Counted from the stretch's first letter, positions 1 through 8,140 are shown. The stretch: DNA of 64,000 bases from Flavobacterium sp. H122 (GCF_004959765.1 NZ_SJZD01000001.1:558001-622000), one strand, 5' to 3'. Numbers and translations are program-made. Notes: generated by a model from the sequence alone, not told the origin.

Positions 1-1
1 T

Positions 2-520
2 GCCTTTTTGATTTTTACAGCAATTAAAATGCTTCTCACCAATGATGAGGAGGAATTCAATCCAAGGGAATCCTTTGTTTATAAAACTATTGGAAAATTA
101 TTTCCAATTACCGAAGAAATTAAAAGTCAAAACTTTTTTCTCATTATCAACAGAAAAAGATACGCCACACCCTTATTTGTAGCCTTAATGGTAATTGAAG
201 TGATGGATGTTGTGTTTGCAATTGATAGTGTACCGGCAATTTTAGCTATTACATCAGATCCTTTTTTAGTGTTCAGCTCTAATATTTTTGCTATTTTAGG
301 ATTACGCTCCATGTATTTTTTCCTTGCCAATATGCTTGAAAAATTCCAATACCTGGAATACAGTTTAATTGCAATCCTTACGTTTGTAGGTATAAAAATG
401 CTGCTGACACACCATTACAAATTTCCGGAATGGGTATCATTAGGCTTCATTGCAGTAGCTTTGATAGTTGGTATTTTAATCTCATTGAGAACAAAAACCG
501 AAGAAGATTTAGAGGAGTAA
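2..520 (+). CDS. TerC family integral membrane protein (5' truncated by window edge)
   Basis: The reading frame is open to the left edge, so only the C-terminal part (about 172 residues) is present and the true start lies outside. TerC-family proteins are multi-spanning inner-membrane proteins linked to metal-ion (tellurite, manganese) homeostasis. The visible part has the family's membrane segments and the conserved acidic stretch with VIEVMDVVFAIDSVPAI, followed by further hydrophobic helices and a short acidic cytoplasmic tail ending EEDLEE. It ends directly against the converging secreted-hydrolase gene, with no spacer. Family assignment is firm. The transported substrate cannot be told from sequence. 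Confidence 0.9.
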   Translation, partial: AFLIFTAIKMLLTNDEEEFNPRESFVYKTIGKLFPITEEIKSQNFFLIINRKRYATPLFVALMVIEVMDVVFAIDSVPAILAITSDPFLVFSSNIFAILGLRSMYFFLANMLEKFQYLEYSLIAILTFVGIKMLLTHHYKFPEWVSLGFIAVALIVGILISLRTKTEEDLEE

Positions 521-1714
521 TTAATCCTTTAAAATTTTTAACAAAGACCTACAAAAATCATATTTCTGTTGCTGTCCGTTATTTTTAAAATCCTGAGCAG
601 CAACAGAAATCATAACTTCCAGTGCCGAACTGATTCTATTTGTCATTTGCAGAATCTGAATATCCTGATTTATTTTATTTTCTTTTTCATTTAGTTCTTT
701 GTTCAAATTAATCCAAAACTTTAAATCATTTTTTACTTTTAGATTATTCAAATCCTGATAAAATTTAATTTCACATTCTTTAATAAGATTTTCTTCAAAA
801 ATTTCAACTTCATTCATTACTTTCTTCATTTTAGAAAAATCTTTGCTTTTTTTAATTTCATTAATTTTCTCTGTGAAATCATCTTTAGAATTTATACTGC
901 CGAACTCAGCATCCAATCTTTCGTATTCATGCAAAGCCAGCAATAAATTATTTTCTTCAAAAAATGCATCGGCTATAATTTTATTTTTTTGATAAATCCT
1001 GTTTACTATTTCATTATTCTTTTCTGTAAACCCTTTTTTCTGAAACTCAATTTCCAACCAATCAAACGCTCTGAGAATTTCACTCTCATCCGGCCAAACG
1101 TGACCTTTATCAGAAATAAAAATTTGATTTTTAATACGTTTCTTATCCAGCCAATTTACATTCTTTATCATTTCCTGATAATTCATATCATTCTTTCCTA
1201 TTAACCCAACATATAAAAAATCATTAATTTGAGGAACAAAAATATCCAGAAGCTGAAAAGAAGCTCCGCATGCAACTACTCCGTTAAAAATACCTGTATT
1301 GAGAGCTAAATTCCCAGCCAATCTTGCTCCTCCTGAAAAACCGGCAACAACAAGCCTCTTTTTATCTATATTGTATTTTTTAAAAACAAAATCAAAAAGC
1401 CTGAAAGCTATTTCATTGTTCAAATTCAAGGGTCCGTTTTTTGAATTATTGGAACAAACCAATAAAAAATTATAGTTCTCCGCAGCAGATACAAACGGCA
1501 TTATCCCATCAACACCATTTCCTCCTGGATCAAAAATAAAAACAACTCCTACAGACTTGGATTGAGTGTATTTTTTCGGAAAATAAACCATAAAAGATTC
1601 ATCTTTAGTCCCTTCAACTTGAACTGAATCAACTAATCCTATATTTGCAGCAGCTTCACTCTTTTGAGCGAGAATGACTTGATAAAAGAATAAAAAAACG
1701 ATTAAAATTTTCAT
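521..1714 (-). CDS. Secreted alpha/beta-hydrolase-fold protein
   Basis: 397 residues. An N-terminal signal peptide (about residues 1-16, ending in VILAQ) points to export. The hydrolase part spans roughly residues 30-230: a FDPGG oxyanion-type loop near 61-65 and the nucleophile elbow GFSGG at 125-129 (Ser127), with a GHVWPD stretch that could supply the catalytic His. It resembles PHB-depolymerase/dienelactone-hydrolase-like esterases. The C-terminal 170 residues are charged, helical and Lys/Glu-rich, with no recognised domain. It probably cleaves an ester or peptide in the periplasm, but no substrate can be inferred. It converges on the TerC gene. Confidence 0.75.
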   Translation of the reverse strand: MKILIVFLFFYQVILAQKSEAAANIGLVDSVQVEGTKDESFMVYFPKKYTQSKSVGVVFIFDPGGNGVDGIMPFVSAAENYNFLLVCSNNSKNGPLNLNNEIAFRLFDFVFKKYNIDKKRLVVAGFSGGARLAGNLALNTGIFNGVVACGASFQLLDIFVPQINDFLYVGLIGKNDMNYQEMIKNVNWLDKKRIKNQIFISDKGHVWPDESEILRAFDWLEIEFQKKGFTEKNNEIVNRIYQKNKIIADAFFEENNLLLALHEYERLDAEFGSINSKDDFTEKINEIKKSKDFSKMKKVMNEVEIFEENLIKECEIKFYQDLNNLKVKNDLKFWINLNKELNEKENKINQDIQILQMTNRISSALEVMISVAAQDFKNNGQQQKYDFCRSLLKILKD

Positions 1715-1862
1715 CCGGTAAAAAATTACCTAAAAATAGACATATCCAATTTTTTTAATCAATAAAAAAACACAAAAAGCAGGATAAAGTATACATACTA
1801 CAACTCCATACCCTAAAATGCTTTTTATTTTTTAAGAAAACAGTCAAATTAAATGATTTACT

Positions 1863-2693
1863 TTATTCATGAAACACCAGCACCGGTATATCCACTTTAT
1901 GAGAGACCTTTTGTGTAAATCGCCGTGTAAACAGATCGACAAAAAAGTTACGCTTGTAAGTTACCATTCCTAATATATCAATTTCATGATGCACAATAAA
2001 GTAATCAATTGCCTCAAAAACATCATTTGAAGGATATACTATAAACTCCACATGATTAGATTTGAATTCATTCTGCCAGGCCTCAATCACGCCTTTATCG
2101 ACATCACTTTCATCAGTTTGAACATACAAACATTTTACTTTTGCTTTAATTTTTTGAGCAAAACCAATTGTATTTCTGAGTGATTCTTTGTCTTTTTCCC
2201 TGAAACGGGTTGTAAATCCTACAGTATTTAATTCGGTATCCTCAAAACCTTCCGGAATTATTAAAGTCGGTACTTTTACAGACTGGATAACGGAATCTGT
2301 ATTGCTTCCGAAAATTTTTGAAAACCAATCATCACCTCCTGTAGTACCTATCACCACAAAATCAGCATTTTCCTCCTCCACACATTCATTAATAGACGAT
2401 ACCAATTCACCCATAGTAAGCTTATGGAATAATTCCACATGCTCCAGATTTCGCTCCTGAGCCAGATTTCTCAACTTCTCATTGTTTATCTTAAAATGCT
2501 CAAATTCACTCAATTCCAAAGTATCATAAAGAGCATTCACATTTAAATTTGCAGCCTGACCGTCGATTACCGGCAAATTATAGGTATGAAACAATATAAC
2601 ACGGGCGTTATTCTTTTGGGCAAGCTGTAAAGCAAAAAGTGCTGCATTATTAGCAACTTCAGAAAAATCAGTTGGTACAAGTATTGTTTTCAT
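1863..2693 (-). CDS. Universal stress protein, tandem Usp domains
   Basis: 276 residues with two UspA-type Rossmann-like domains. The first (about 1-145) starts MKTILVPTDFSE and carries the nucleotide-binding signature VIGTTGGDDWFSKIFGSNTD followed by VPTLIIPE. The second (about 150-276) is more diverged and ends DIPVLVFHE. Tandem Usp proteins are cytoplasmic ATP-binding stress proteins, and this two-domain form is common in Bacteroidota. The gene stands alone. A short non-coding stretch (1715-1862) separates it from the hydrolase downstream. Specific role unknown. Confidence 0.9.
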   Translation of the reverse strand: MKTILVPTDFSEVANNAALFALQLAQKNNARVILFHTYNLPVIDGQAANLNVNALYDTLELSEFEHFKINNEKLRNLAQERNLEHVELFHKLTMGELVSSINECVEEENADFVVIGTTGGDDWFSKIFGSNTDSVIQSVKVPTLIIPEGFEDTELNTVGFTTRFREKDKESLRNTIGFAQKIKAKVKCLYVQTDESDVDKGVIEAWQNEFKSNHVEFIVYPSNDVFEAIDYFIVHHEIDILGMVTYKRNFFVDLFTRRFTQKVSHKVDIPVLVFHE

Positions 2694-2842
2694 AATAGAT
2701 GTATTTGTATTTAAACACTCTAAGTTACTTCAAAACATTTAGAAATCCTATGACATTTATCACCATAACCACTTAAAAATCAATTTAAAAGCCCATAAAA
2801 TACAAAAATACACTAACTTTAATACAGTAAAATTCAATTACT

Positions 2843-3286
2843 ATGAACAAGTCAGTTATTTTAGAAAATATCATAAAACACCAAACCCAATTATTGAAAA
2901 CACTGGAAGAATCGGTTGCTCTTTACAAAACAACCTCTGATATTGACGAGGAAAACACGATTGATCCTGAGGATTTATCGCATCAGGGAGAAGCCAAAGA
3001 AATGCAGTTACACCTGGAGGAAAGAATTAAAACAGAAAAAACAACTATTCAGGAACTGGAAAAATTCAAAAACAGTATTCAGGAAAACATTCAGGAAGGA
3101 GCATTAATCGAAACCGGCACAGCGTTCATCTATCTGGGCGCCGCACTAAACCCTTTTGAATACGAAGCAAAAGAAGTTTACTGCATTTCCAGTGATTCCC
3201 CTCTCGCAAAATCACTTTTTCACAAGAAAACAGGTGATAATTTTAAAATAGGCGACACAAATCACACTATACTAAATATTTCCTGA
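2843..3286 (+). CDS. GreA/GreB-like protein
   Basis: 147 residues, cytoplasmic. The N-terminal 75 residues are helical and coiled-coil-like, with an acidic turn (DIDEENTIDPED, about 33-44) where GreA carries its catalytic acidic tip. The C-terminal part, with SPLAKSLFHKKTGDNFKIGD, matches the conserved end of GreA/GreB (SPLA...L..K..GD). Gre factors bind the RNA polymerase secondary channel and stimulate transcript cleavage. This could be a true Gre paralogue or a Gre-like competitor. It overlaps the converging glycosylase gene by 20 bp. Confidence 0.65.
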   Translation: MNKSVILENIIKHQTQLLKTLEESVALYKTTSDIDEENTIDPEDLSHQGEAKEMQLHLEERIKTEKTTIQELEKFKNSIQENIQEGALIETGTAFIYLGAALNPFEYEAKEVYCISSDSPLAKSLFHKKTGDNFKIGDTNHTILNIS

Positions 3287-3863
3287 ACTGTTCAACTAAC
3301 TGCGGTACCTGAACAGCACTTGCCGAGGAAGTGGAATTTAAAATCACACATTCAATTTTTCTGGCATCAATAAAAACAGAGAACGAATTATTGGCCTTAA
3401 TTCTAAAACCTGAAGGAAATTCAGATTTTATTTTTTCAGCTTCAAGATATCTTAAAAAAGAATGGGCAGCACTATTTTTTGCCGAAAACCCCAGCAACAG
3501 AATCCTTTCCATCTCAGTGTGATTTTGAACAATGGAAACAATATCCTGATACGTCACAATTTCGATATTGTTATCCAGCGAACTGTTATTCTTTCTGACG
3601 ATTTGTAAAGCCACATCATGAATACCCACAGACAGCTTTCGCATAATGGCTTTCCGTTCTTCGATTACTTTTTCAGTATCTGAAAAATCAGCCTGCAGCG
3701 CTATCCCTGAAATTTGAGACATCACTTTCCAAAATCTATTTTGTTTGTTGGGATAGTAAAACGGAAAAGCGTGCTTACTCTGGTGTGGTGGAAAGCTACC
3801 CAAAATCAAAGTTTTCATTGGAGAGAAATCGTAAAACCAATTGGGGTGGGTTTCTAATGCCAT
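3267..3863 (-). CDS. Uracil-DNA glycosylase superfamily protein (hypoxanthine/mismatch-type)
   Basis: 198 residues. The N-terminal motif LILGSFPPH followed by FYYPNKQNRFWKVM matches the active-site region of the uracil-DNA glycosylase superfamily in the form seen in hypoxanthine-DNA and MUG-like enzymes (G[ST].P...YY..P.N.FW). The later segment with VIVDARK-like hydrophobic strands and CVILNSTSSAS resembles the superfamily's second motif (NS/TS.A). Likely role: removal of deaminated bases from DNA. It is divergent from the Argonaute island, with the TGTGATA repeat cluster just upstream of its start. The sequence does not show whether it belongs functionally to that island. Confidence 0.7.
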   Translation of the reverse strand: MALETHPNWFYDFSPMKTLILGSFPPHQSKHAFPFYYPNKQNRFWKVMSQISGIALQADFSDTEKVIEERKAIMRKLSVGIHDVALQIVRKNNSSLDNNIEIVTYQDIVSIVQNHTEMERILLLGFSAKNSAAHSFLRYLEAEKIKSEFPSGFRIKANNSFSVFIDARKIECVILNSTSSASAVQVPQLVEQFRKYLV

Positions 3864-3925
3864 TTATTTTATAAAACTTAATCCTGTAAATGTAACGAAA
3901 CTATTTTTCGTTGCACACTATTACT

Positions 3926-4020
3926 AATTTGTGATATTTTTTTTGTGATAAATAAAATTATCACAAATTTTTTATCACAGCGTTGTGATAATTATTTTCA
4001 TTGTAGAAAAAAATATCACA
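3926..4020. repeat. Cluster of six TGTGATA/TATCACA boxes
   Basis: Boxes lie at about 3930-3936, 3944-3950, 3959-3965, 3973-3979, 3984-3990 and 4014-4020. Two sets form perfect dyads: TTTGTGATAA (3942-3951) with TTATCACAAA (3958-3967), and TTATCACA (3972-3979) with TGTGATAA (3984-3991). Repeated dyads of one 7-8-bp word within 95 bp are typical of an operator array for a dimeric DNA-binding protein. The spacing does not match a CRP site (TGTGA-N6-TCACA). Confidence 0.7.
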
Positions 4021-4079
4021 GTTGTTTACTAGAAGCCAGCACAAGAGTACAATACCTTTATTTTAACAATCATTTTCGT

Positions 4080-4087
4080 TATATTTG
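4080..4087 (+). promoter_or_regulatory. Possible -7 promoter element of the Argonaute operon
   Basis: TATATTTG matches the Bacteroidota -7 consensus TAnnTTTG exactly. No TTG sits 17-23 bases upstream, so the match is partial. If used, transcription would start near 4092, at the foot of the hairpin, leaving a leader of about 170 bases before the ATG at 4264. Confidence 0.35.
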
Positions 4088-4090
4088 GAA

Positions 4091-4132
4091 GAAGCAATAC
4101 AAAATACGAAGTACGTATTTTTAAATTGCTTC
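4091..4132 (+). other. Two-stem imperfect hairpin in the Argonaute leader
   Basis: Outer arms GAAGCAAT (4091-4098) and ATTGCTTC (4125-4132) are perfectly complementary. Inner arms AAATACG (4102-4108) and CGTATTT (4114-4120) enclose a five-base loop. No T-run follows, so it is not a standard terminator. It could be a leader RNA structure, a cruciform or a protein-binding site. Confidence 0.55.
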
Positions 4133-4263
4133 AATAATAACAATAAATACGACTGAATAGGTTCTGCTATTTATGAGTTGGTGGCAGCCGTAATGCGAGA
4201 GTACTCCGATTAAAAAAATGATAAAATTGAGCAAAGTAAATGCAAAATATAATATAAAAAGGT

Positions 4264-6555
4264 ATGCAGTTAAACTATTTCCCAATAAATATTGAATTTG
4301 AAAAATTTCAAATTTTTACTGAAGCATACAGCGAAGAACGCCTTGCTGAATTAAGAAATCTACATAATGCAACTCATTCTTTTTTTAGAAGTGGTGATAC
4401 CATTTTTATTTCAAATAAAGATGCTGACGGGAATCTTACAATAGGAAAAATTGAGGAGCAAAGTACCTATGGAAATGCAAATATCACGGCTTCGTTAATC
4501 AAACATTTGTTTTTTCGCACATTTAAAGACCGTTTCCCTAATCACACCCCCGTTGATTTTTATCCTTTCCGTTTTTTCTCTGGTCAGCAAAAAGATGATA
4601 TTATTTACGATGCTTTGCCAGACAAATTAAAAAATCGTATTGCCTATAAAAAGCTAATTGAACTTCAATTACGACTAACCGAAATAAACGGCAAAAAACA
4701 ATTCGGATTTTTAATAAACATAAGACGCAATTGGATTTTTGATAAAACGTGTGCCGAATTACACGCAGAAAATTATAACTTAATTGGTGTTGAAGTATTA
4801 TATGCAGAAACCTTGCCAGGACTTAATAATATACTTGCACCCAACGAAGAATTTGTTGGCGAGATAAAAGATATTGTTAACACTAAAGCCAAAGTAAGCA
4901 CCAACGAAGGCGAAAAAGAATATGAGTTAAACGAATTGTTTATTCGCAAAACAAAATTCAACATTGGAAATTATCTAACCTTTGCCTCTTCGCAACAAAA
5001 AAGCGATGAAGTACTTAGAATTATTGAAAGTAAGCGAGAAGATATTTACAATCCTAAAAAACTTTACAATGAAATTTCAAACACAGCAAAAGCATTGTTT
5101 ACTGATAAAGGTGAACCAATTTTGTTTCAAAACAAAGACGGTTTTTGTTTTACTGTAAACGCAACAGCATTAACCGTTACTAATAGCATAGAATTAAGAA
5201 CACCAACTTTTATATTTGACCCTGCTGCTACTAAAACAATTAATACTTATCCTGACAATGGTTTGAATAATTTTGGGCCTTATGACAGTAGCATTTTTGA
5301 TATTAAGTCACCCAACGTACTTTGCATCTGCAATAAATCAATAAGAGGAAATTTTACTCAATTTCTTTCTAATTTGAAAGATGGTTTACCACAGTCAAAA
5401 TATTTTCAAAAGGGATTGCAGAAAAAATACGATTTACACAACGTTACGTTTGATGTAAAAGAAATTCAAACGAATGCATTATACGATTACCTTAACGTAA
5501 TTCGTGAATATGACGACAACAAACCACATTTAGCGATTATCGAGATTCCCGAAAGTTTCAAATTACAGAGCGACCAAATCAATCCATATTATCAAATAAA
5601 AGCAAAACTTCTGTCGCTTGAAATCCCAGTTCAGTTTGTCACCACACGAATTGTATATAATCACAGTGAATACATTCTAAATTCTATTGCATTGCAGATT
5701 TATGCCAAATTAGGCGGTACGCCTTGGGTGTTGCCAACACAACGTTCAGTTGATAGAGAATTGGTAATTGGTATTGGACATAGTTGGCTTAGAAAAAATC
5801 AATACGCAGGTTCAGAAAGTAATCGTGTTGTTGGAATTACGACTTTTCTTTCAAGTGATGGACAATATTTGCTTGGCGATAAAGTAAAAGATGTCGCATT
5901 TGAAAATTATTTTGAGGAACTTTTAAAAAGCCTTAAAGATTCTATTCAACGCCTTTCTTCGGAACAAGGTTGGAGTGATGGCGACACGGTGCGTTTGATT
6001 TTTCATATTTTCAAACCCATCAAAAATGTAGAGTTTGATGTAATCAGCCAGTTGATTAAAGATATTGCTCTATACAAAATCAAGTTTGCGTTTGTTACTA
6101 TCGGCAATATTCACCCTACAATGTTATTTGACATAAACCAAAAAGGTATTGCTTCTTATGGAAATAATATACCAAAAGGCGAGTACATTCCCAACAGAGC
6201 AAGCAATGTTTTTCTTGATTCAGAAACCTGTATTGTACAAATGTTAGGTGCTAACGAATTAAAAACATCAAAACACGGAATGAGCAAACCTATTCAAATA
6301 AAAATTCGTACACCGCAAGGAAACTACAACAACAGTGAGTTGAACGATATGTTGTTTTATGATTTAAGCTACATTACACAGCAAATTTTTTCATTTACTT
6401 ATTTATCGTGGCGTAGTTTCTTACCAGCAGAAGAACCCGCAACAATGAAATATTCAAACCTCATTTCAAAATTGCTTGGCAAAATGCGAAACGTACAAGG
6501 TTGGGACGCAGATAAATTAAATTATGGTTTAAAACGGAAAAAATGGTTTCTATAG
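4264..6555 (+). CDS. Long prokaryotic Argonaute (pAgo), predicted catalytically inactive, long-B type
   Basis: 763 residues, the length of a long pAgo (N, PAZ-like, MID, PIWI). The MID/PIWI half is clearest: YYQIKAKLL...IPVQFV (442-459), then ALQIYAKLGGTPWVLP (about 476-491), which hold the Tyr/Lys...Gln...Lys pattern that binds the guide 5' end. The first PIWI strand reads LVIGIGHSW (500-508), so Gly505 stands where active enzymes have the first catalytic Asp. The third position, normally in an HRDG-type motif, reads FHIFKP (580-585). The protein ends KKWFL, as long pAgos commonly do. I infer a guide-loaded sensor that does not cut its target. The next gene overlaps its 3' end by 13 bp, so the two are almost certainly co-translated. 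The ATG at 4264 has a weak AAAAAGG just upstream. Confidence 0.9.
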   Translation: MQLNYFPINIEFEKFQIFTEAYSEERLAELRNLHNATHSFFRSGDTIFISNKDADGNLTIGKIEEQSTYGNANITASLIKHLFFRTFKDRFPNHTPVDFYPFRFFSGQQKDDIIYDALPDKLKNRIAYKKLIELQLRLTEINGKKQFGFLINIRRNWIFDKTCAELHAENYNLIGVEVLYAETLPGLNNILAPNEEFVGEIKDIVNTKAKVSTNEGEKEYELNELFIRKTKFNIGNYLTFASSQQKSDEVLRIIESKREDIYNPKKLYNEISNTAKALFTDKGEPILFQNKDGFCFTVNATALTVTNSIELRTPTFIFDPAATKTINTYPDNGLNNFGPYDSSIFDIKSPNVLCICNKSIRGNFTQFLSNLKDGLPQSKYFQKGLQKKYDLHNVTFDVKEIQTNALYDYLNVIREYDDNKPHLAIIEIPESFKLQSDQINPYYQIKAKLLSLEIPVQFVTTRIVYNHSEYILNSIALQIYAKLGGTPWVLPTQRSVDRELVIGIGHSWLRKNQYAGSESNRVVGITTFLSSDGQYLLGDKVKDVAFENYFEELLKSLKDSIQRLSSEQGWSDGDTVRLIFHIFKPIKNVEFDVISQLIKDIALYKIKFAFVTIGNIHPTMLFDINQKGIASYGNNIPKGEYIPNRASNVFLDSETCIVQMLGANELKTSKHGMSKPIQIKIRTPQGNYNNSELNDMLFYDLSYITQQIFSFTYLSWRSFLPAEEPATMKYSNLISKLLGKMRNVQGWDADKLNYGLKRKKWFL

Positions 6556-7418
6556 AAAATAGAATTTCATACTCAGAAAGAGTCAACGAAAGCCCGAAAA
6601 TAAAGGTATTTCATCATTTTATATTGGGTAAAGAAGTCAGTTCTTTCTCTAATAGCGTTAGTCATTTAGACGAGCAATTTTTTAAAATTATTTTTTCAAT
6701 CCAAACAAATAATAAAACTGCGTTTGAAGAAATTTACACTACAAAGAGTAAGAGCAATCCGAGTAAAGATTCGCCAGCTCCTTTTGTAAATGATGATTAT
6801 TTAATTTTCTGTTTGATTGTCGCAATAACCAAATTCAGCATTGATAAAACTTGGATAAGAAACATTATTTCTATCAGAAATAGAAATCCTACAACCATTA
6901 CGTTTGAAAATATCTTAAACGAGAACTATTCAAGCACCAGTAATCAAAGTGAAGTTGTTTTAATGTTTTTGCATTTCTGTAAACAAACATTAATAAATAA
7001 CACGTTACTAAATTTAGCATATAAAAGCATTATAGAAAATACCGCTTTGTTTGAAAGTAGAAACGATTTTCAAATTTTGTGTGCATTTAGAGCTTATGAT
7101 TTAGTCATTGAACAAAAAGAAGCTAGTGAAGGAAACGAAATTACATCACTAAAAAGCTTCAATCAAAAATTTAAAGCACGTATTAAGGTTTTGTCTTGGG
7201 TTTTACAGGCAGGAATGTTTTTTGGATTGATTTACGGTTTGTTTAAACTTCCTATTTATTCCCCAGAAACAATTACATTTATTGATAAATACAATTTTGT
7301 TTTTTCGATTCTCGGTATTTTAGGACTTACATTCATTGGGAATCAAATTCCTTTTTTCAAAAACAAATCGAAAGAATTATTAATGAGATTATTTGGTTAT
7401 CCAAAAGGACTTTTGTAA
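6543..7418 (+). CDS. pAgo-associated protein with two C-terminal membrane segments (putative effector)
   Basis: 291 residues. The first 210 or so are soluble and mostly helical, with no family I recognise. Two hydrophobic segments follow, about 216-235 (VLSWVLQAGMFFGLIYGLF) and 250-270 (FVFSILGILGLTFIGNQ), then a basic tail. There is no signal peptide, so the large domain is expected in the cytosol. The start codon lies inside the Argonaute gene (13-bp overlap). Inactive long-B pAgos are known to pair with nuclease, Sir2 or membrane effectors that act by killing or arresting the infected cell; by position and topology this fits the membrane type. The function is inferred from context. Confidence 0.7.
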   Translation: MVSIENRISYSERVNESPKIKVFHHFILGKEVSSFSNSVSHLDEQFFKIIFSIQTNNKTAFEEIYTTKSKSNPSKDSPAPFVNDDYLIFCLIVAITKFSIDKTWIRNIISIRNRNPTTITFENILNENYSSTSNQSEVVLMFLHFCKQTLINNTLLNLAYKSIIENTALFESRNDFQILCAFRAYDLVIEQKEASEGNEITSLKSFNQKFKARIKVLSWVLQAGMFFGLIYGLFKLPIYSPETITFIDKYNFVFSILGILGLTFIGNQIPFFKNKSKELLMRLFGYPKGLL

Positions 7419-7548
7419 ACGAAAAATAAAAAACAAAGCCACTTCGCAAAGTCACCTGACTTTAGTAATGATAATAATAAATTATACTATGGCCTTTTCT
7501 ACTAAAAAAACAGAATATCTTTATATTGAACAAACTATTTTGCTTTTG

Positions 7549-7578
7549 GCTACTCAAAATCAGGAGACTTTGAGTAGC
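7549..7578. other. 10-bp inverted repeat downstream of the Argonaute operon
   Basis: GCTACTCAAA (7549-7558) and TTTGAGTAGC (7569-7578) are perfect complements around a 10-base loop. The sequence after it is A-rich rather than T-rich, so on the plus strand it is only a weak terminator candidate. It may also mark the island's edge. Confidence 0.45.
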
Positions 7579-7669
7579 TGATTAAAAATTGCAGTAGTTT
7601 CTAAGTATTCATATATCATATCTTTTATTGAAAACAACCAATCTATCATTAAAATTTAAACATCTGTTT

Positions 7670-8065
7670 ATGCATGAACCTTATGAAAAAAGACTTAATC
7701 ACAAAGCAGATTTCAGAGTAAAATATAAATTCAGAAATCCAGAAGAAGGTGAAAGAAAAACAGGTGAACCTTATCAAGGAATTCGTTGTGATTTTTCATT
7801 CATTGATGAATCTGAAAATAAAATGTATATGATATGGCCAGAATTTGAAGATGAAGAAGGAAATGTTATATTACAAAATAATATGCCTGTGCCAAACTCA
7901 GGAACGGCAAGAATGTGGATTATAAACAATCAAATGAGACCCTATCATTATGAAAAAATTAAAGTTGGCGTGAAAGGAAATTTCAGAGAAGGCCCTATGT
8001 TTTCAGCAGATTGTGAAATTATTGAAGTTTTAGACTTAAAGAGTAACCCAACAAAGAATAGATAA
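7670..8065 (+). CDS. Hypothetical protein of the accessory island
   Basis: 131 residues from the ATG at 7670. An in-frame TTG at 7628 would add 14. The ATG is preferred because the TTG has no better ribosome signal and the extension is low-complexity. I do not recognise the family. It is soluble and polar, predicted rich in beta strands, with YQGIRCDFSFIDE, MYMIWPEFEDEEGN and KIKVGVKGNFREGP stretches and no signal peptide. It follows the Argonaute operon after a 250-bp gap and precedes a terminator, so it may be an independent island cargo gene. No function is proposed. Confidence 0.65.
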   Translation: MHEPYEKRLNHKADFRVKYKFRNPEEGERKTGEPYQGIRCDFSFIDESENKMYMIWPEFEDEEGNVILQNNMPVPNSGTARMWIINNQMRPYHYEKIKVGVKGNFREGPMFSADCEIIEVLDLKSNPTKNR

Positions 8066-8091
8066 TAAAAGCAGTACAATTTAAGAGAATA

Positions 8092-8117
8092 AAAAATGCC
8101 CCAAATGGAGCATTTTT
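8092..8117 (+). terminator. Rho-independent terminator
   Basis: AAAAATGC (8092-8099) pairs with GCATTTTT (8110-8117), with an inner CC/GG pair and AAAT loop. It lies 27 bases after the hypothetical gene. Confidence 0.7.
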
Positions 8118-8140
8118 ATGTAAATTATTTTTTCAAAGAC

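Larger units (their letters stand above)
3864..4263. promoter_or_regulatory. 400-bp divergent intergenic region upstream of the Argonaute operon
   Basis: No gene is visible. The region separates the glycosylase (leftward) from the Argonaute operon (rightward). It contains, in order, six TGTGATA/TATCACA boxes (about 3930-4020), a TATATTTG match to the Bacteroidota -7 element at 4080-4087 without a well-spaced upstream TTG, a two-stem imperfect hairpin (4091-4132) and a palindrome GAGTACTC at 4199-4206. These look like a regulatory region, or the edge of a mobile insert. Confidence 0.6.

Noticed and set aside
3944..3967. CRP/FNR site formed by TGTGA...TCACA
   Set aside because: The spacing between half-sites is much longer than six bases, and the boxes recur in other arrangements.
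3927..4020. CRISPR array
   Set aside because: Repeats are only 7-10 bp, irregularly spaced and in both orientations, and no cas genes are present.
4091..4132. Integron attC site
   Set aside because: It lacks the RYYYAAC/GTTRRRY core sites and no integrase is present.
7393..7581. 62-residue open frame overlapping the membrane-protein gene
   Set aside because: It starts at a TTG inside the previous gene, has low-complexity composition and no ribosome signal. An ATG at 7487 would leave 30 residues with no known similarity.
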